DNA from: Actinomycetes bacterium
Lineage (GTDB): Bacteria > Actinomycetota > Acidimicrobiia > Acidimicrobiales > Bog-793
Length of the DNA: 7,742 bases
Direction of reading: 5' to 3'
NCBI GenBank assembly: GCA_021785095.1
Contig: JAJYGM010000050.1
Location: 1,426 to 9,167, forward strand
Made by a program: the position numbers and the translations under genes. Positions within the stretch are counted from its first letter, which is position 1, and each line of letters opens with the position of its first letter. This document shows, piece by piece, positions 1 through 6,473 of this stretch. Under the pieces are notes generated by a model. The model was not told the DNA's origin and ran no database searches. It was given only the letters and a program-made list of their open reading frames with translations.

Positions 1-1
1 C

Positions 2-1195
2 AGCGCCTTGTCCTACGTGCTGGCGGCGCGGGCCGCCCCTGCGGTGATAGCGATGCTCTTCGCCGGGACGGTCGTCGACCGGCTGCCCCGCCGCCTGCTG
101 GTGCTGGGCGCCGATTGCGGTCGGGGCCTCAGCGTTGCGGCAATCGCCATTCTTGCCGGGCTCCACACTCTGGACGTCACCGAGCTGATGGTCATCTCCG
201 CTGCCATCGGCCTCGGGGACGCTTTCTTCTATCCGGCGTTCACCGCGATCGTCCCGGAGCTCCTCCCCTCCGAGCTGCTCGCCCAGGGCAACGCCTTCAA
301 CAGCGGCAGCCAGGTACTCGGGGTATTGCTGGTCGGACCAGCGATCGCCGGGGTGCTGATCGCTACGGCCGGTGCCCCGGCTGCCTTCGGCGTCGACGCG
401 GCGAGCTTCATGATCAGCGCCGTCTGCCTCTTATGGATGCGGCCGCTTCCCGCTCCGACCCCCAGTGGCGCTCGAATGCTGGCCGACACCGTCGCCGGCT
501 TGCGCTGGGTGCGCCGCCAGGCTTGGCTTTGGTGGGGAATCCTCGCTGTAGCGGTGGTGAACTTCGCCGCCTTCAGCCCAGTCACGGTCCTCGCCCCGCT
601 CCTTGTGCGCGACGTCCTCCACCAAGGCACGGTGGCCTACGGGCTGGTCTTCGCTGCCGCCGGTGGCGGTGGGGGCGTCGCTGCGCTTGTGGTCGGCCGA
701 CTCGGCACTCCCCGGCGGATCGTCACGGTCACTTGGGCGTCGTGGGGTGTCGGGTGCCTCGCCGTCCTCGCCCTCGGTTTCGCCTCGGGCGTGTACGCGG
801 CCGGGGCGTTCATGGCAATCGCCTACGCCATGCTCACCGTCGGCAACCTGCTCTGGCACACGATGATGCAAAGGCTCGTACCTTTGGACCGTCTAGGGCG
901 AGCCTCTTCTGTGGACTGGCTGTTCTCACTGTGCCTGACGCCGCTCGGTGTGCTTGTCGGCGGAGTGCTTGCAACCTCGTTCGGCGTTCGCAACACGCTC
1001 GTGCTGGGAGGCGGCATCGCAGCCGCTGCCTGCCTCGTCGTCACCTCACCACGCGTGCGCGAACCCGACCGATCCGGCCTCTTCGACCGCCGCCCTGGTC
1101 CTCCTCCCGCGGCAGACATGACGCGGGCCAGCCTCCCGGCAACGGTGACGGGCACGACACCAAAGCGCCCTCCACGCTCATCGGGGAGCAAGTAG
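2..1195 (+). CDS. MFS transporter, 5' end cut off by the window
   Basis: Integral membrane secondary transporter of the major facilitator superfamily, probably an exporter of small molecules (MFS_3/EntS-like drug or metabolite efflux); the substrate cannot be told from sequence. The frame is open to the left edge, so about 40 N-terminal residues (TM1 and part of TM2) are missing. The signature between TM2 and TM3 is visible as GTVVDRLPRR, the conserved G-x3-D-R-x2-R-R loop. Further hydrophobic segments follow, with a central hydrophilic loop (PLPAPTPSGARMLADTVAGLRWVRRQ) separating the two six-helix halves, as usual for the family. A polar, proline-rich tail of about 45 residues follows the last helix. 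It converges with the VOC gene downstream. The family call is firm; the substrate is unknown. Confidence 0.9.
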   Translation, partial: SALSYVLAARAAPAVIAMLFAGTVVDRLPRRLLVLGADCGRGLSVAAIAILAGLHTLDVTELMVISAAIGLGDAFFYPAFTAIVPELLPSELLAQGNAFNSGSQVLGVLLVGPAIAGVLIATAGAPAAFGVDAASFMISAVCLLWMRPLPAPTPSGARMLADTVAGLRWVRRQAWLWWGILAVAVVNFAAFSPVTVLAPLLVRDVLHQGTVAYGLVFAAAGGGGGVAALVVGRLGTPRRIVTVTWASWGVGCLAVLALGFASGVYAAGAFMAIAYAMLTVGNLLWHTMMQRLVPLDRLGRASSVDWLFSLCLTPLGVLVGGVLATSFGVRNTLVLGGGIAAAACLVVTSPRVREPDRSGLFDRRPGPPPAADMTRASLPATVTGTTPKRPPRSSGSK

Positions 1196-1238
1196 CCACG
1201 GAGCCGTGTGAACCAAAGTGCACGCCCAGACAGGAACT

Positions 1239-1296
1239 GCCGAGCAGAACGCCTGATCCGCGTTGAAAGCTGACATCAGACGCTCTCCTGCTCGGC
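1239..1296. repeat. Inverted repeat with nested hairpin in convergent intergenic region
   Basis: GCCGAGCAG at 1239-1247 is matched perfectly by CTGCTCGGC at 1288-1296. Directly inside the left arm is a smaller hairpin, AACGC (1248-1252) and GCGTT (1260-1264) around a 7-base loop. An alternative inner pairing is CTGAT (1253-1257) with ATCAG (1275-1279). An 8-base tandem repeat, CGACGGAT twice, follows at 1298-1313. The stretch 1196-1429 has no convincing gene. The structure may be a transcript end for the MFS gene, a remnant of a small mobile repeat, or a structured RNA. There is no T-run after it. Confidence 0.4.
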
Positions 1297-1378
1297 GCGA
1301 CGGATCGACGGATAGAGATCGGCTGCACCTCACCCATAACGACGTGCATCTCGCTGCGGAAGAAGCACCCTGAACGCC

Positions 1379-1395
1379 GGCAGTGCGCCACTGCC
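1379..1395. terminator. Candidate bidirectional terminator hairpin
   Basis: GGCAGTG (1379-1385) and CACTGCC (1389-1395) form a perfect 7-bp stem with a 3-base CGC loop. It lies 34 bases past the stop codon of the VOC gene on the - strand and between two convergent genes, where a two-way terminator is expected. No U-tract follows on either strand, so termination is inferred from stem and location only. Confidence 0.4.
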
Positions 1396-1429
1396 CTGCC
1401 CATCGCGAGTGCGGAGGCTCCGATGTTGT

Positions 1430-1774
1430 TCAGCCTGCGGCGGCGACCTGGATCCAGCTGATCACGTTCCCGTCCGCGTCCACCACGCTTGCCTTACGTC
1501 CGGCGTCGCCAACGTCCTCGATCGGTCCGGCGCTGATCCCGTGACCCGAGAGCTCTGCGACGCGCTGGTCCAGATCGGTCACCGATATAGTCACCACGGT
1601 TCTTCCGGCAAGTCCAGGATCCTTGATGACGTACAGCCAGGCGTTGCCAGCGACGCGCCACATCACCTCATTGCTGTTGGGGACGATGTCCGGGGCGCGT
1701 CCGAAAAGGAGCTCGTACCAGGCCATCGCCACCTGCAAGGTCGCAACCGGCACGCTGGCGAAGAGTGCTTCCAT
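1430..1774 (-). CDS. VOC family protein (glyoxalase/bleomycin-resistance fold)
   Basis: Small cytosolic protein of 114 residues with one vicinal-oxygen-chelate domain. The pattern is typical: an early helix AMAWYELLFGRAPD, strands around VMWRVAGNAWLYVIKD, then the second beta-alpha unit TVVTISVTDLDQRVAEL, the turn GHGISAGPIED, and the closing ASVVDADGNVISWIQV. The usual metal-binding His near the start is not evident, and the final Glu seen in many metal-dependent members (GN-I-x3-E) reads Gln here. The protein may therefore bind a ligand without metal catalysis. I chose the ATG at 1774 because GGAG (CTCC at 1780-1783 on the + strand) sits 5 bases upstream. The frame stays open to an ATG at 1840, but the extra 22 residues do not look like the family. 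Substrate unknown. Confidence 0.82.
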   Translation of the reverse strand: MEALFASVPVATLQVAMAWYELLFGRAPDIVPNSNEVMWRVAGNAWLYVIKDPGLAGRTVVTISVTDLDQRVAELSGHGISAGPIEDVGDAGRKASVVDADGNVISWIQVAAAG

Positions 1775-1883
1775 AGCCACTCCGGTAGCTTCGCCCGCGG
1801 AGTTCCTGAGTCGATCCATTGCGAGACCCCACCCGGCCACCGGTCGATCTTGGGCACGACCGAGGCGCGCCAGGAGACGAGTT

Positions 1884-1918
1884 GAGACCCCGATACCTCC
1901 ACGAAGTCAAGGGGTCTC
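1884..1918. terminator. Stem-loop between VOC and MarR-DUF488 genes
   Basis: GAGACCCC at 1884-1891 is perfectly complementary to GGGGTCTC at 1911-1918, giving an 8-bp stem with a 19-base loop. It lies 62 bases past the stop of the MarR-DUF488 gene, so it may end that transcript and insulate the VOC gene. The only T-rich tract (TTCTTTT at 1924-1930) follows it on the + strand, the wrong side for the flanking - strand genes. On the - strand the loop also contains TTGACT, a possible -35 box for the VOC gene, without a good -10 behind it. Function is therefore uncertain. Two GC-rich palindromes follow at 1947-1956 (CCGGCGCCGG) and at 1971-1983, the latter spanning the MarR-DUF488 stop codon. Confidence 0.35.
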
Positions 1919-1979
1919 GCGGGTTCTTTTCCTGACTGACGGGCTCCCGGCGCCGGTCAGCGGAATGACACTGAGCGGC

Positions 1980-2804
1980 TCAGCGGCCGGCGAGCAGGTC
2001 TCTAATGACCGCAGCGCCGGAGTGGTCGAGATCCTTCGTGGCCGTGACGAGAACGACCCTCCTGCTCGTCGCCGCGGCGCGCAGTGCGGCGACTCCCCGC
2101 TGGGCGGCGCCCCGACCTAGCTCTTCCCGATATCGCCGGGCGAATTCGGAAAAGCGCTCTGGGACGTGCCCGTACCATTTGCGTAGCTCCGGGCTGGGAG
2201 CAACGTCCTTTGCCCACTCGTCGAAGGCAGCGTCGTGTTTGGAGATGCCGCGTGGCCAGAGCCGGTCGACCAGGACGCGGGTCGAGCCCGCTTCGGGGTC
2301 GTCGTAGATGCGGGCGACACCGACCAAGACCAGTCCTTCTCCTGTCTCCTCGGCCGTCTCCGGTGGGCCGGGGAAGCCGTGGGGACGTTGGACCGGGCCG
2401 AGGCCCGCCCAGGTTCCGGCCACGTCGAGCGCCAAGCGGTCGAGTTCTTCGAGGTGGAGTGCTGAGAGCGCCTCGAGGCGAGCGGCACCCTCGGAGGTGA
2501 GGTGCAGGCGGACCACCCGGTGGTCATCTTCGCTGCGCGTCCGGCAGACGAGACCGAGTGATTCGGCACGATCGACTAGTCCGACGGCGCTGTGGTGGCG
2601 CAACAGAAGGTAGTCCGCCACCTCGCCGATCGTCGGACCTGCGGGGTCGCCGTGCCCGCGAATCGCGAGCAAGAGCTGGTGGTGGGCAGGCGTCAATCCT
2701 GCCGCCTGGGCCTGCCGGGCGCTCCAGCGCTCGAAGTGGCGCAGGCCGGTCCGCAGGGCAAGGAGCCGGGCGTAGTCGGGATCGGACAAGGGCACTCGCG
2801 CCAC
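1980..2804 (-). CDS. MarR-type winged-helix regulator fused to DUF488 domain
   Basis: 274-residue two-domain protein. Residues ~10-128 are a MarR-like winged helix: YARLLALRTGLRHFERWS, then GLTPAHHQLLLAIRGHGDP, the recognition-helix region TIGEVADYLLLRHHSAVGLVDRAESLGLV, and the wing with SEDDHRVVRLHLTSEG. A linker rich in Pro and Glu (~129-158) leads to a complete DUF488 (YeaO-like) domain at ~159-272: VARIYDDPEAGSTRVLVDRLWPRG, then WAKDVAPSPELRKWYGH, RYREEL, and a final strand VVLVTATKDLDHS. MarR proteins usually repress genes beside them and respond to small ligands or oxidants. DUF488 has no settled biochemical role that I can assert. I chose GTG at 2804 because family proteins begin just before the DYARLLALR helix. 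The frame runs to 2915, but that extension overlaps the ClC gene and is Arg-rich and unlike the family. No strong Shine-Dalgarno is visible, and GTG at 2795 is also possible. It is divergent to ClC. Confidence 0.85.
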   Translation of the reverse strand: MARVPLSDPDYARLLALRTGLRHFERWSARQAQAAGLTPAHHQLLLAIRGHGDPAGPTIGEVADYLLLRHHSAVGLVDRAESLGLVCRTRSEDDHRVVRLHLTSEGAARLEALSALHLEELDRLALDVAGTWAGLGPVQRPHGFPGPPETAEETGEGLVLVGVARIYDDPEAGSTRVLVDRLWPRGISKHDAAFDEWAKDVAPSPELRKWYGHVPERFSEFARRYREELGRGAAQRGVAALRAAATSRRVVLVTATKDLDHSGAAVIRDLLAGR

Positions 2805-2823
2805 GATAGCATCGGACCACGAT
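2801..2823. promoter_or_regulatory. Divergent start region of MarR-DUF488 and ClC genes
   Basis: Only 17 bases separate the chosen GTG of the regulator (2804-2802) from the ATG of the ClC gene (2822). CCACGAT occurs twice in direct orientation (2801-2807 and 2817-2823), each copy covering one of the two start codons. Between them lies a short palindrome CGAT-AGC-ATCG (2804-2814). No Shine-Dalgarno is visible for either gene. The repeats could be an operator for the MarR domain, but they are short enough to occur by chance, and real promoters must then lie inside the neighbouring coding sequence or one start must be further in. Confidence 0.25.
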
Positions 2824-4936
2824 GAAGCCTCCGTCCTCCGACGCCTGGCGAAACCGAATTCGGCGAAACGCTGGCGTGACGGAGGACGTGCATACCCCGC
2901 CCGACCCCATTGCATCCCGGCCTTCGGTGTCCACCGATGACCCCTCCGAGGTAGCGGAGGCGCCAGATGCGATTAACAAGGGTGGCACCGACGTCGAGAC
3001 GTTGGCGATCCAGGAAGTGCCCGAAGGAACCGACGAAGGAGGCGATGCCACCTACCTCGGAACGGACCGCCGTCCCCAGGACACCGCCGAGCGGGCAATC
3101 GGTGACTTCACGACCACTCCAGCCCTACTGCGTTTGGTGCCGCTCGGGATCGTGATCGGCGCGCTCGGGGCAGGCATCTCGCTTGCCCTCTTGGACATGA
3201 TCGGGTTCTTCACCAACCTCTTCTACTACCAGCGCCTGAGCGTGCACCTCGTCTCACCGAACGAGAACACCCTCGGCGCAGTCGCCCTCGTCATCCCGAT
3301 CGGCGGCGGGCTTATCGTCGGGCTCATGGCTCGGTACGGCTCCGAGCAGATCCGCGGCCATGGCATCCCTGAGGCCATGGAGAACATCTTGGTCAACGGC
3401 TCCAAGGTGCGGCCACGCCTTGCCATCTTGAAGCCGATCTCGAGCGCCGTCAGCATCGGGACCGGCGGACCGTTCGGTGCCGAGGGACCAATCATCCTGA
3501 CAGGCGGGGCGGTGGGCTCGATCGTCGGGCAGCTGTTCCGCCTCACGGCCGCCCAGCGCCGAGCGCTTCTGGTGGCCGGGGCAGCTGCCGGCATGAGTGC
3601 CGTGTTCGGGACGCCGGTGGCGGCCACTCTTTTCGGGGTCGAGTTGCTCGCGTTCGAGTTCAAGCCCCGCCCGATGGTTCTGATCGGTCTCGCCGCGGCG
3701 ACGGCCGACGGGCTGAGGATGGTGATGGCGAGCGCCGGGCTTGTGTCGCCCCAACCCCTCTTTCCTGTACCTGGCCACCCGCCGCTCGGCGGCGTGGTGT
3801 TGCTTGGCGCGGCAGCGATTGGCATCGCCACGGGGCTCGGCGCGTGGGTCATGACCCAGGCCGTCTACTGCTGCGAGGACCTGTTCAAAAAGCTCACCGG
3901 GCACCTGCACTGGATGTGGTGGCCGCTCATAGGCGGCCTCGTCATCGGCCTTGGTGGCCTCGTCGACCCCCGGGCGCTGGGGGTCGGCTACAACACCATC
4001 CACGCCGAACTGCTCGGAGAGCTTGGTCTCGGTGCCTTGGTGGTGCTCTTCTTCGTCAAGATGGTCATTTGGGCCGCTGGGCTCGGCGGCGGGACGAGCG
4101 GGGGAATCCTGGCGCCGATCCTCATGATGGGTGCGGCGATCGGGGGCGTGCTCGGCCACATGCTGCCTGGCGCCTCGGTTGGGGTGTTCGCCCTCGTCGG
4201 CTTGGCTGGGTCGCTGGGCGGGGTGACGCGCTCTCCCTTCACCGCGATCATTTTTGCCTTCGAGCTCACCCACGACGAGAACAGCCTGCTCGCCCTCCTC
4301 GTAGCGGCGACGATCTCCCATCTCGTGAGCGTGCTGGTCTTGAAGCGCTCGATCCTCACCGAGAAGGTGGCCCGTCGGGGCTTCCACGTCATGCGCGAGT
4401 ACGCCGTCGACCCGTTGGAGGCGACGTTCGTGCGGGAGGTGATGGACTCTGATGTCTACACCGTCGAACCCGCCCGCACCCTTGCTGAGATCTACCAGGC
4501 CCTGCCCGAAGGTTCTCGTGAACGCCGTCAGCGGCTTTACCCCGTCCTGGACCGCGGTGGCGTGCTGGTGGGCGTGCTGCCCTGGTCGGCCGTCCTGGCC
4601 GCCCGGTCCAACAGCACGCGGGTCAACGAGGTCATGATCCCACCCACGGCCGTGGCCCACCCAGACGAGATCCTCCGGGCCGTCGCCGACCGCATGGCCA
4701 CGCTCGGTCTCGGCGTGTTGCCGGTCGTCGATCGCGCTGATGTCCGCCATCTCGCTGGCCTCATCACCCAGTTCGACCTCCTCGAGGCGCGTCAGAAGCT
4801 CCTCGAAGAGGAGCGGCGCGCCGAGCGCATCCTCACTCTCCGACGAGTCCGGACCACGTCGGCGGTGGACGCGGAAGGTGCCCCTGCGGCCCGAGACGAC
4901 CGGCCCGACGACGGGACATCTGCGCCTCAGCGGTAG
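2822..4936 (+). CDS. ClC-family chloride transporter with C-terminal CBS pair
   Basis: 704-residue membrane protein. Residues 1-~98 are hydrophilic, acidic and Pro/Thr-rich, probably disordered and cytosolic. Residues ~100-508 are the ClC membrane domain with the family's selectivity motifs: GHGIPEAM (179-186, the GSGIP site with His for Ser), GAEGP (219-223, with gating Glu221), and GILAP (428-432, the GxFxP site with Leu for Phe). At the position of the internal proton glutamate of E. coli ClC-ec1 (E203) the protein reads Leu275 (GVELL), and the central tyrosine (Y445) aligns with Leu in SILTEK (~512). Whether it is a channel-like conductor or a weakly coupled exchanger is open. Two CBS domains follow (~536-592 and ~602-655), likely nucleotide sensing, then a charged coiled segment (EARQKLLEEERRAERIL) and a polar tail. 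ATG at 2822 is the first in frame after the regulator; without a Shine-Dalgarno, a start further in is possible. Confidence 0.92.
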   Translation: MKPPSSDAWRNRIRRNAGVTEDVHTPPDPIASRPSVSTDDPSEVAEAPDAINKGGTDVETLAIQEVPEGTDEGGDATYLGTDRRPQDTAERAIGDFTTTPALLRLVPLGIVIGALGAGISLALLDMIGFFTNLFYYQRLSVHLVSPNENTLGAVALVIPIGGGLIVGLMARYGSEQIRGHGIPEAMENILVNGSKVRPRLAILKPISSAVSIGTGGPFGAEGPIILTGGAVGSIVGQLFRLTAAQRRALLVAGAAAGMSAVFGTPVAATLFGVELLAFEFKPRPMVLIGLAAATADGLRMVMASAGLVSPQPLFPVPGHPPLGGVVLLGAAAIGIATGLGAWVMTQAVYCCEDLFKKLTGHLHWMWWPLIGGLVIGLGGLVDPRALGVGYNTIHAELLGELGLGALVVLFFVKMVIWAAGLGGGTSGGILAPILMMGAAIGGVLGHMLPGASVGVFALVGLAGSLGGVTRSPFTAIIFAFELTHDENSLLALLVAATISHLVSVLVLKRSILTEKVARRGFHVMREYAVDPLEATFVREVMDSDVYTVEPARTLAEIYQALPEGSRERRQRLYPVLDRGGVLVGVLPWSAVLAARSNSTRVNEVMIPPTAVAHPDEILRAVADRMATLGLGVLPVVDRADVRHLAGLITQFDLLEARQKLLEEERRAERILTLRRVRTTSAVDAEGAPAARDDRPDDGTSAPQR

Positions 4937-5008
4937 GCGCACGGTGGTGGCAACTCGCGATGGCTCGGATCCGAGGACCACGATCTCCGGGTTCAGGTCG
5001 CCCACCGA

Positions 5009-5014
5009 TATGCT
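5009..5014 (+). promoter_or_regulatory. Candidate -10 box for a leaderless transcript of the DUF3565-DUF1971 gene
   Basis: TATGCT ends 6 bases before the GTG at 5021. This is the spacing expected if transcription begins at the start codon itself. The absence of any Shine-Dalgarno upstream fits leaderless initiation. No clear -35 element was found, so support is modest. Confidence 0.4.
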
Positions 5015-5020
5015 CGGGCC

Positions 5021-5656
5021 GTGGAGCGTGCTGTCACCGGCTATCAAGCTGATGAGAACGGCGACCTGGTCGCCGAGCTGGCGTGCGGGCACGACCAGCA
5101 TGTCCAGCCCCAGCCGCTGTTACAGCTGCGTGATCGGATCGCCGGGCCCGTGCGAAACGCGGCGTGCCTGGGGGCGCTGCTGGACTGTCCATTGCGTGAC
5201 CGGACGGAGATGCCAGACGCCATCGGGTGGATCCGCGTCACTCCGGTCCGGAGCGAGCAGCCAATGCCGGTGGGCCCGCACCGCGCACACCGCATCGCCG
5301 AGAGTGCCTGGGGACGAATCGCCGTGCACGATGGGGGGTTGCGCTTTGTGGCTGCAACCTCGCCTGCGATCGAAACTGCACTGGAGCCCGGCTCGTCACA
5401 GGCGATCCCGCCCGAGATCGATCATGAGGTAGGGCCACTCGGTGCCGTTCGCCCCTCTATCGAGTTTTTCGACATGGATAGCGGCAGCGGAGTTGCCGGC
5501 AGGGCCATCGAACCAGGCGACGAGGGTGGGGACCCGCCGTGTTGGGCCGGGCTGCTATGCCCCGAATGCGGCGCAATGGTCGACCGAGCTGGGCACCACC
5601 GTCTCGACTGCCCGCTCAACGGTACGACCCCCTTACCGGGTGACAACTGCCGGTAG
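5021..5656 (+). CDS. DUF3565-DUF1971 fusion with C-terminal zinc-ribbon-like tail
   Basis: 211-residue soluble protein with three parts. Residues 1-~62 resemble DUF3565: ERAVTGYQADENGDLVAELACGHDQHV, then the segment ending LDCPL. Family members usually carry HVRHxPP and a closing CPxC; here the first reads HVQPQPL and the second CPLR, so one cysteine (position 59) is lost. Residues ~68-150 match DUF1971, a cupin-like domain found in E. coli YeaR and beside tellurite-resistance methyltransferases: IRVTPV, RAHRI, WGRIAVHDGGLRFV, IPPEIDHEVGPLGAV, IEFF. His90 and His135 are candidate metal ligands. The tail ~165-200 has GGDPPCW, CPEC (180-183) and HHRLDC (C197), a probable zinc site. E. coli YeaR is induced by nitrate/nitrite, so a nitrosative or metal-stress role is conceivable, but this is inference. 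GTG at 5021 fits the family's N-terminus (xERAxTGY). Confidence 0.8.
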   Translation: MERAVTGYQADENGDLVAELACGHDQHVQPQPLLQLRDRIAGPVRNAACLGALLDCPLRDRTEMPDAIGWIRVTPVRSEQPMPVGPHRAHRIAESAWGRIAVHDGGLRFVAATSPAIETALEPGSSQAIPPEIDHEVGPLGAVRPSIEFFDMDSGSGVAGRAIEPGDEGGDPPCWAGLLCPECGAMVDRAGHHRLDCPLNGTTPLPGDNCR

Positions 5657-5658
5657 GG
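5630..5658 (+). terminator. Stem-loop spanning the stop codon of the DUF3565-DUF1971 gene
   Basis: CCCTTACCGG (5630-5639) pairs with CCGGTAGGG (5650-5658) with a single bulged T, around a 10-base loop. The TAG stop (5654-5656) lies inside the right arm. No T-run follows, so it is at best an incomplete intrinsic terminator, though it is placed where one is needed before the convergent toxin gene. The next 120 bases (5659-5777) hold no gene I can support; the only feature noticed is the palindrome AGGAGCTCCT at 5731-5740. Confidence 0.35.
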
Positions 5659-5777
5659 CTCGACGGGCAGGTGACGTCGTGTGACTCGGAGCTTGCCGGT
5701 TACTCAGCGCGAGGGCGATCTCGGGGCGGGAGGAGCTCCTGGGTGGATCGGCTGTGCTGCTCGGGCAAGGGATCGGA

Positions 5778-5909
5778 TCACAACGCGAATGGAAGTGACT
5801 GTAGCGCTTTCCGCTCGTCAAGCACGTTCGAATACGAGTGCCCACGGCCCACTCGCAGCGGTACCTTGCCTCGCTCTTCGAACCGCGAGAGTCCGGCTGA
5901 CACGCTCAT
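5778..5909 (-). CDS. Possible 43-residue ORF coupled to the toxin by an ATGA overlap
   Basis: The ATG at 5909-5907 overlaps the toxin's TGA stop (5908-5906) as ATGA, the classic arrangement for translational coupling. The peptide begins MSVSAGLSRFEERGKV and contains VGRGHSYSN, which resembles VGRGRSYTN near the end of the other small ORF at 6497-6691. I do not recognise a family. It has no transmembrane segment or signal peptide. Its short length and lack of a Shine-Dalgarno make it doubtful; the shared segment may simply reflect a duplicated DNA repeat. Confidence 0.22.
   Translation of the reverse strand: MSVSAGLSRFEERGKVPLRVGRGHSYSNVLDERKALQSLPFAL
5797..5852. repeat. Left copy of the repeat flanking the toxin-antitoxin pair
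   Basis: 5826-5852 is a 27-base sequence that matches 6515-6541 at 24 of 27 positions in the same orientation. 17 bases to its left, GACTGTAGCGCT (5797-5808) matches GACTATAGCGCT at 6474-6485 at 11 of 12 positions. On the - strand the latter contains TACAGT (5803-5798), the counterpart of the antitoxin's TATAGT -10 box, but no start codon follows at the equivalent place (ATT instead of ATG). Confidence 0.7.
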
Positions 5910-6184
5910 TTTGGCCGGTAGACGTCGGCGCGATGAGCAACGTGGTCTACGTAGACGATGCGCTCGTCCTCGTCGATCCAGCAGATGACGCGGTACGCCC
6001 CGACGCGTGCGCTGTACCAGCCTTCGAGCTCGCGTCCGAGGGGATGCCCGACTCGGTGAGGGTCGGAGACCAGGCGGCCGAAGCAGAACTCGACGACCGC
6101 TCCTACCACTCGTGGTGAGGACGTCGCAAGGCGATCGAGACGGCGGAGCGCAGGTGGTGACCATCGCAGCCCGCACTCATACAC
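5906..6184 (-). CDS. RelE/ParE-superfamily toxin
   Basis: 92-residue protein expected to be the toxin of a type II pair, with the compact RelE/ParE fold; RelE-like members cleave mRNA at the ribosome and ParE-like members target gyrase. Visible family features are the N-terminal WSPPALRRLDRLA helix, the turn HPLGRELEGWYSARVGAYRVICWIDED (the L-x-G-x-x-R-x-G-x-Y-R pattern with Arg60, Tyr64, Arg65), and the C-terminal strand HVAHRADVYR (His84, Arg85, Tyr89, Arg90). These basic and aromatic residues suggest an mRNA-interferase type and an intact toxin. I chose GTG at 6184, which overlaps the end of the antitoxin gene by 8 bases and places the family's first beta strand at the N-terminus. The frame continues upstream to 6328, but inside the antitoxin and without family resemblance. 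Confidence 0.85.
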   Translation of the reverse strand: MYECGLRWSPPALRRLDRLATSSPRVVGAVVEFCFGRLVSDPHRVGHPLGRELEGWYSARVGAYRVICWIDEDERIVYVDHVAHRADVYRPK

Positions 6185-6467
6185 GGGACCAGCGGACCCG
6201 GGCCTCCTCCTTGGTGAGCTCGGTCGTCTGGCCGGCCCGACGAGCAGCTGCAGCCTCCCGGAGGTCGGCCATAGCGTCGGCATCCGACAGCATTTCGAGC
6301 GTGTCCTCGAGCGCCTCGAGGTCTTCAACTGCGAGCACGACCACGCTTGGTCGCCCGTGCTTGGTGATCACCACGCGCCGGTGCTCCGTTTCGATCCCTT
6401 CGACGACCTCGGACAGGCGCGCCTTGGCATCCGCCAGGGAGACCTGATCGGTTGCTGGAGTGACCAT
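6177..6467 (-). CDS. Phd/YefM-family antitoxin
   Basis: 96-residue partner of the toxin encoded directly downstream. The Phd/YefM DNA-binding fold is seen at residues ~7-55: QVSLADAKARLSEVVEGIE, RVVITKHGRPSVVVLAVEDLEAL. The acidic/Ala-rich C-terminal half (LEMLSDADAMADLREAAAARRAG, then ELTKEE) is the flexible part that normally wraps and neutralises the toxin. It is first in the operon, as is usual, and overlaps the toxin gene by 8 bases. Such antitoxins normally repress their own promoter, cooperatively with the toxin. No Shine-Dalgarno precedes the ATG at 6467; a -10 hexamer 7 bases upstream suggests a leaderless mRNA. Confidence 0.9.
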   Translation of the reverse strand: MVTPATDQVSLADAKARLSEVVEGIETEHRRVVITKHGRPSVVVLAVEDLEALEDTLEMLSDADAMADLREAAAARRAGQTTELTKEEARVRWSRV

Positions 6468-6473
6468 AAGTAG

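Noticed and set aside
115..1266. 383-codon + strand frame overlapping the MFS gene
   Set aside because: Arg-rich and without family features; the overlapping frame encodes clear transmembrane segments and the MFS loop motif.
1409..1885. 158-codon + strand frame over the VOC gene
   Set aside because: The opposite strand encodes a coherent VOC domain with a well-placed ribosome-binding site; this frame shows no family resemblance.
2805..2915. 37-residue N-terminal extension of the MarR-DUF488 protein from an ATG at 2915
   Set aside because: It overlaps the start of the ClC gene and is an Arg-rich stretch absent from MarR-type proteins, which begin near the chosen GTG. It cannot be fully excluded, since neither start has a strong ribosome-binding site.
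3254..5101. 615-codon open frame on the - strand opposite the ClC gene
   Set aside because: It is antisense to an unmistakable ClC protein. Its translation is Arg/His/Asp-rich low-complexity sequence typical of the shadow frame of a high-GC gene.
5826..5852. tRNA-like T-loop (GTTCGAAT) in the left repeat copy
   Set aside because: The flanking bases do not form a T-stem, and no acceptor, D or anticodon arms are present nearby.
5681..6118. 145-codon + strand frame opposite the toxin
   Set aside because: It is antisense to the toxin and the repeat region, with no recognisable domain; the - strand toxin has clear family motifs.
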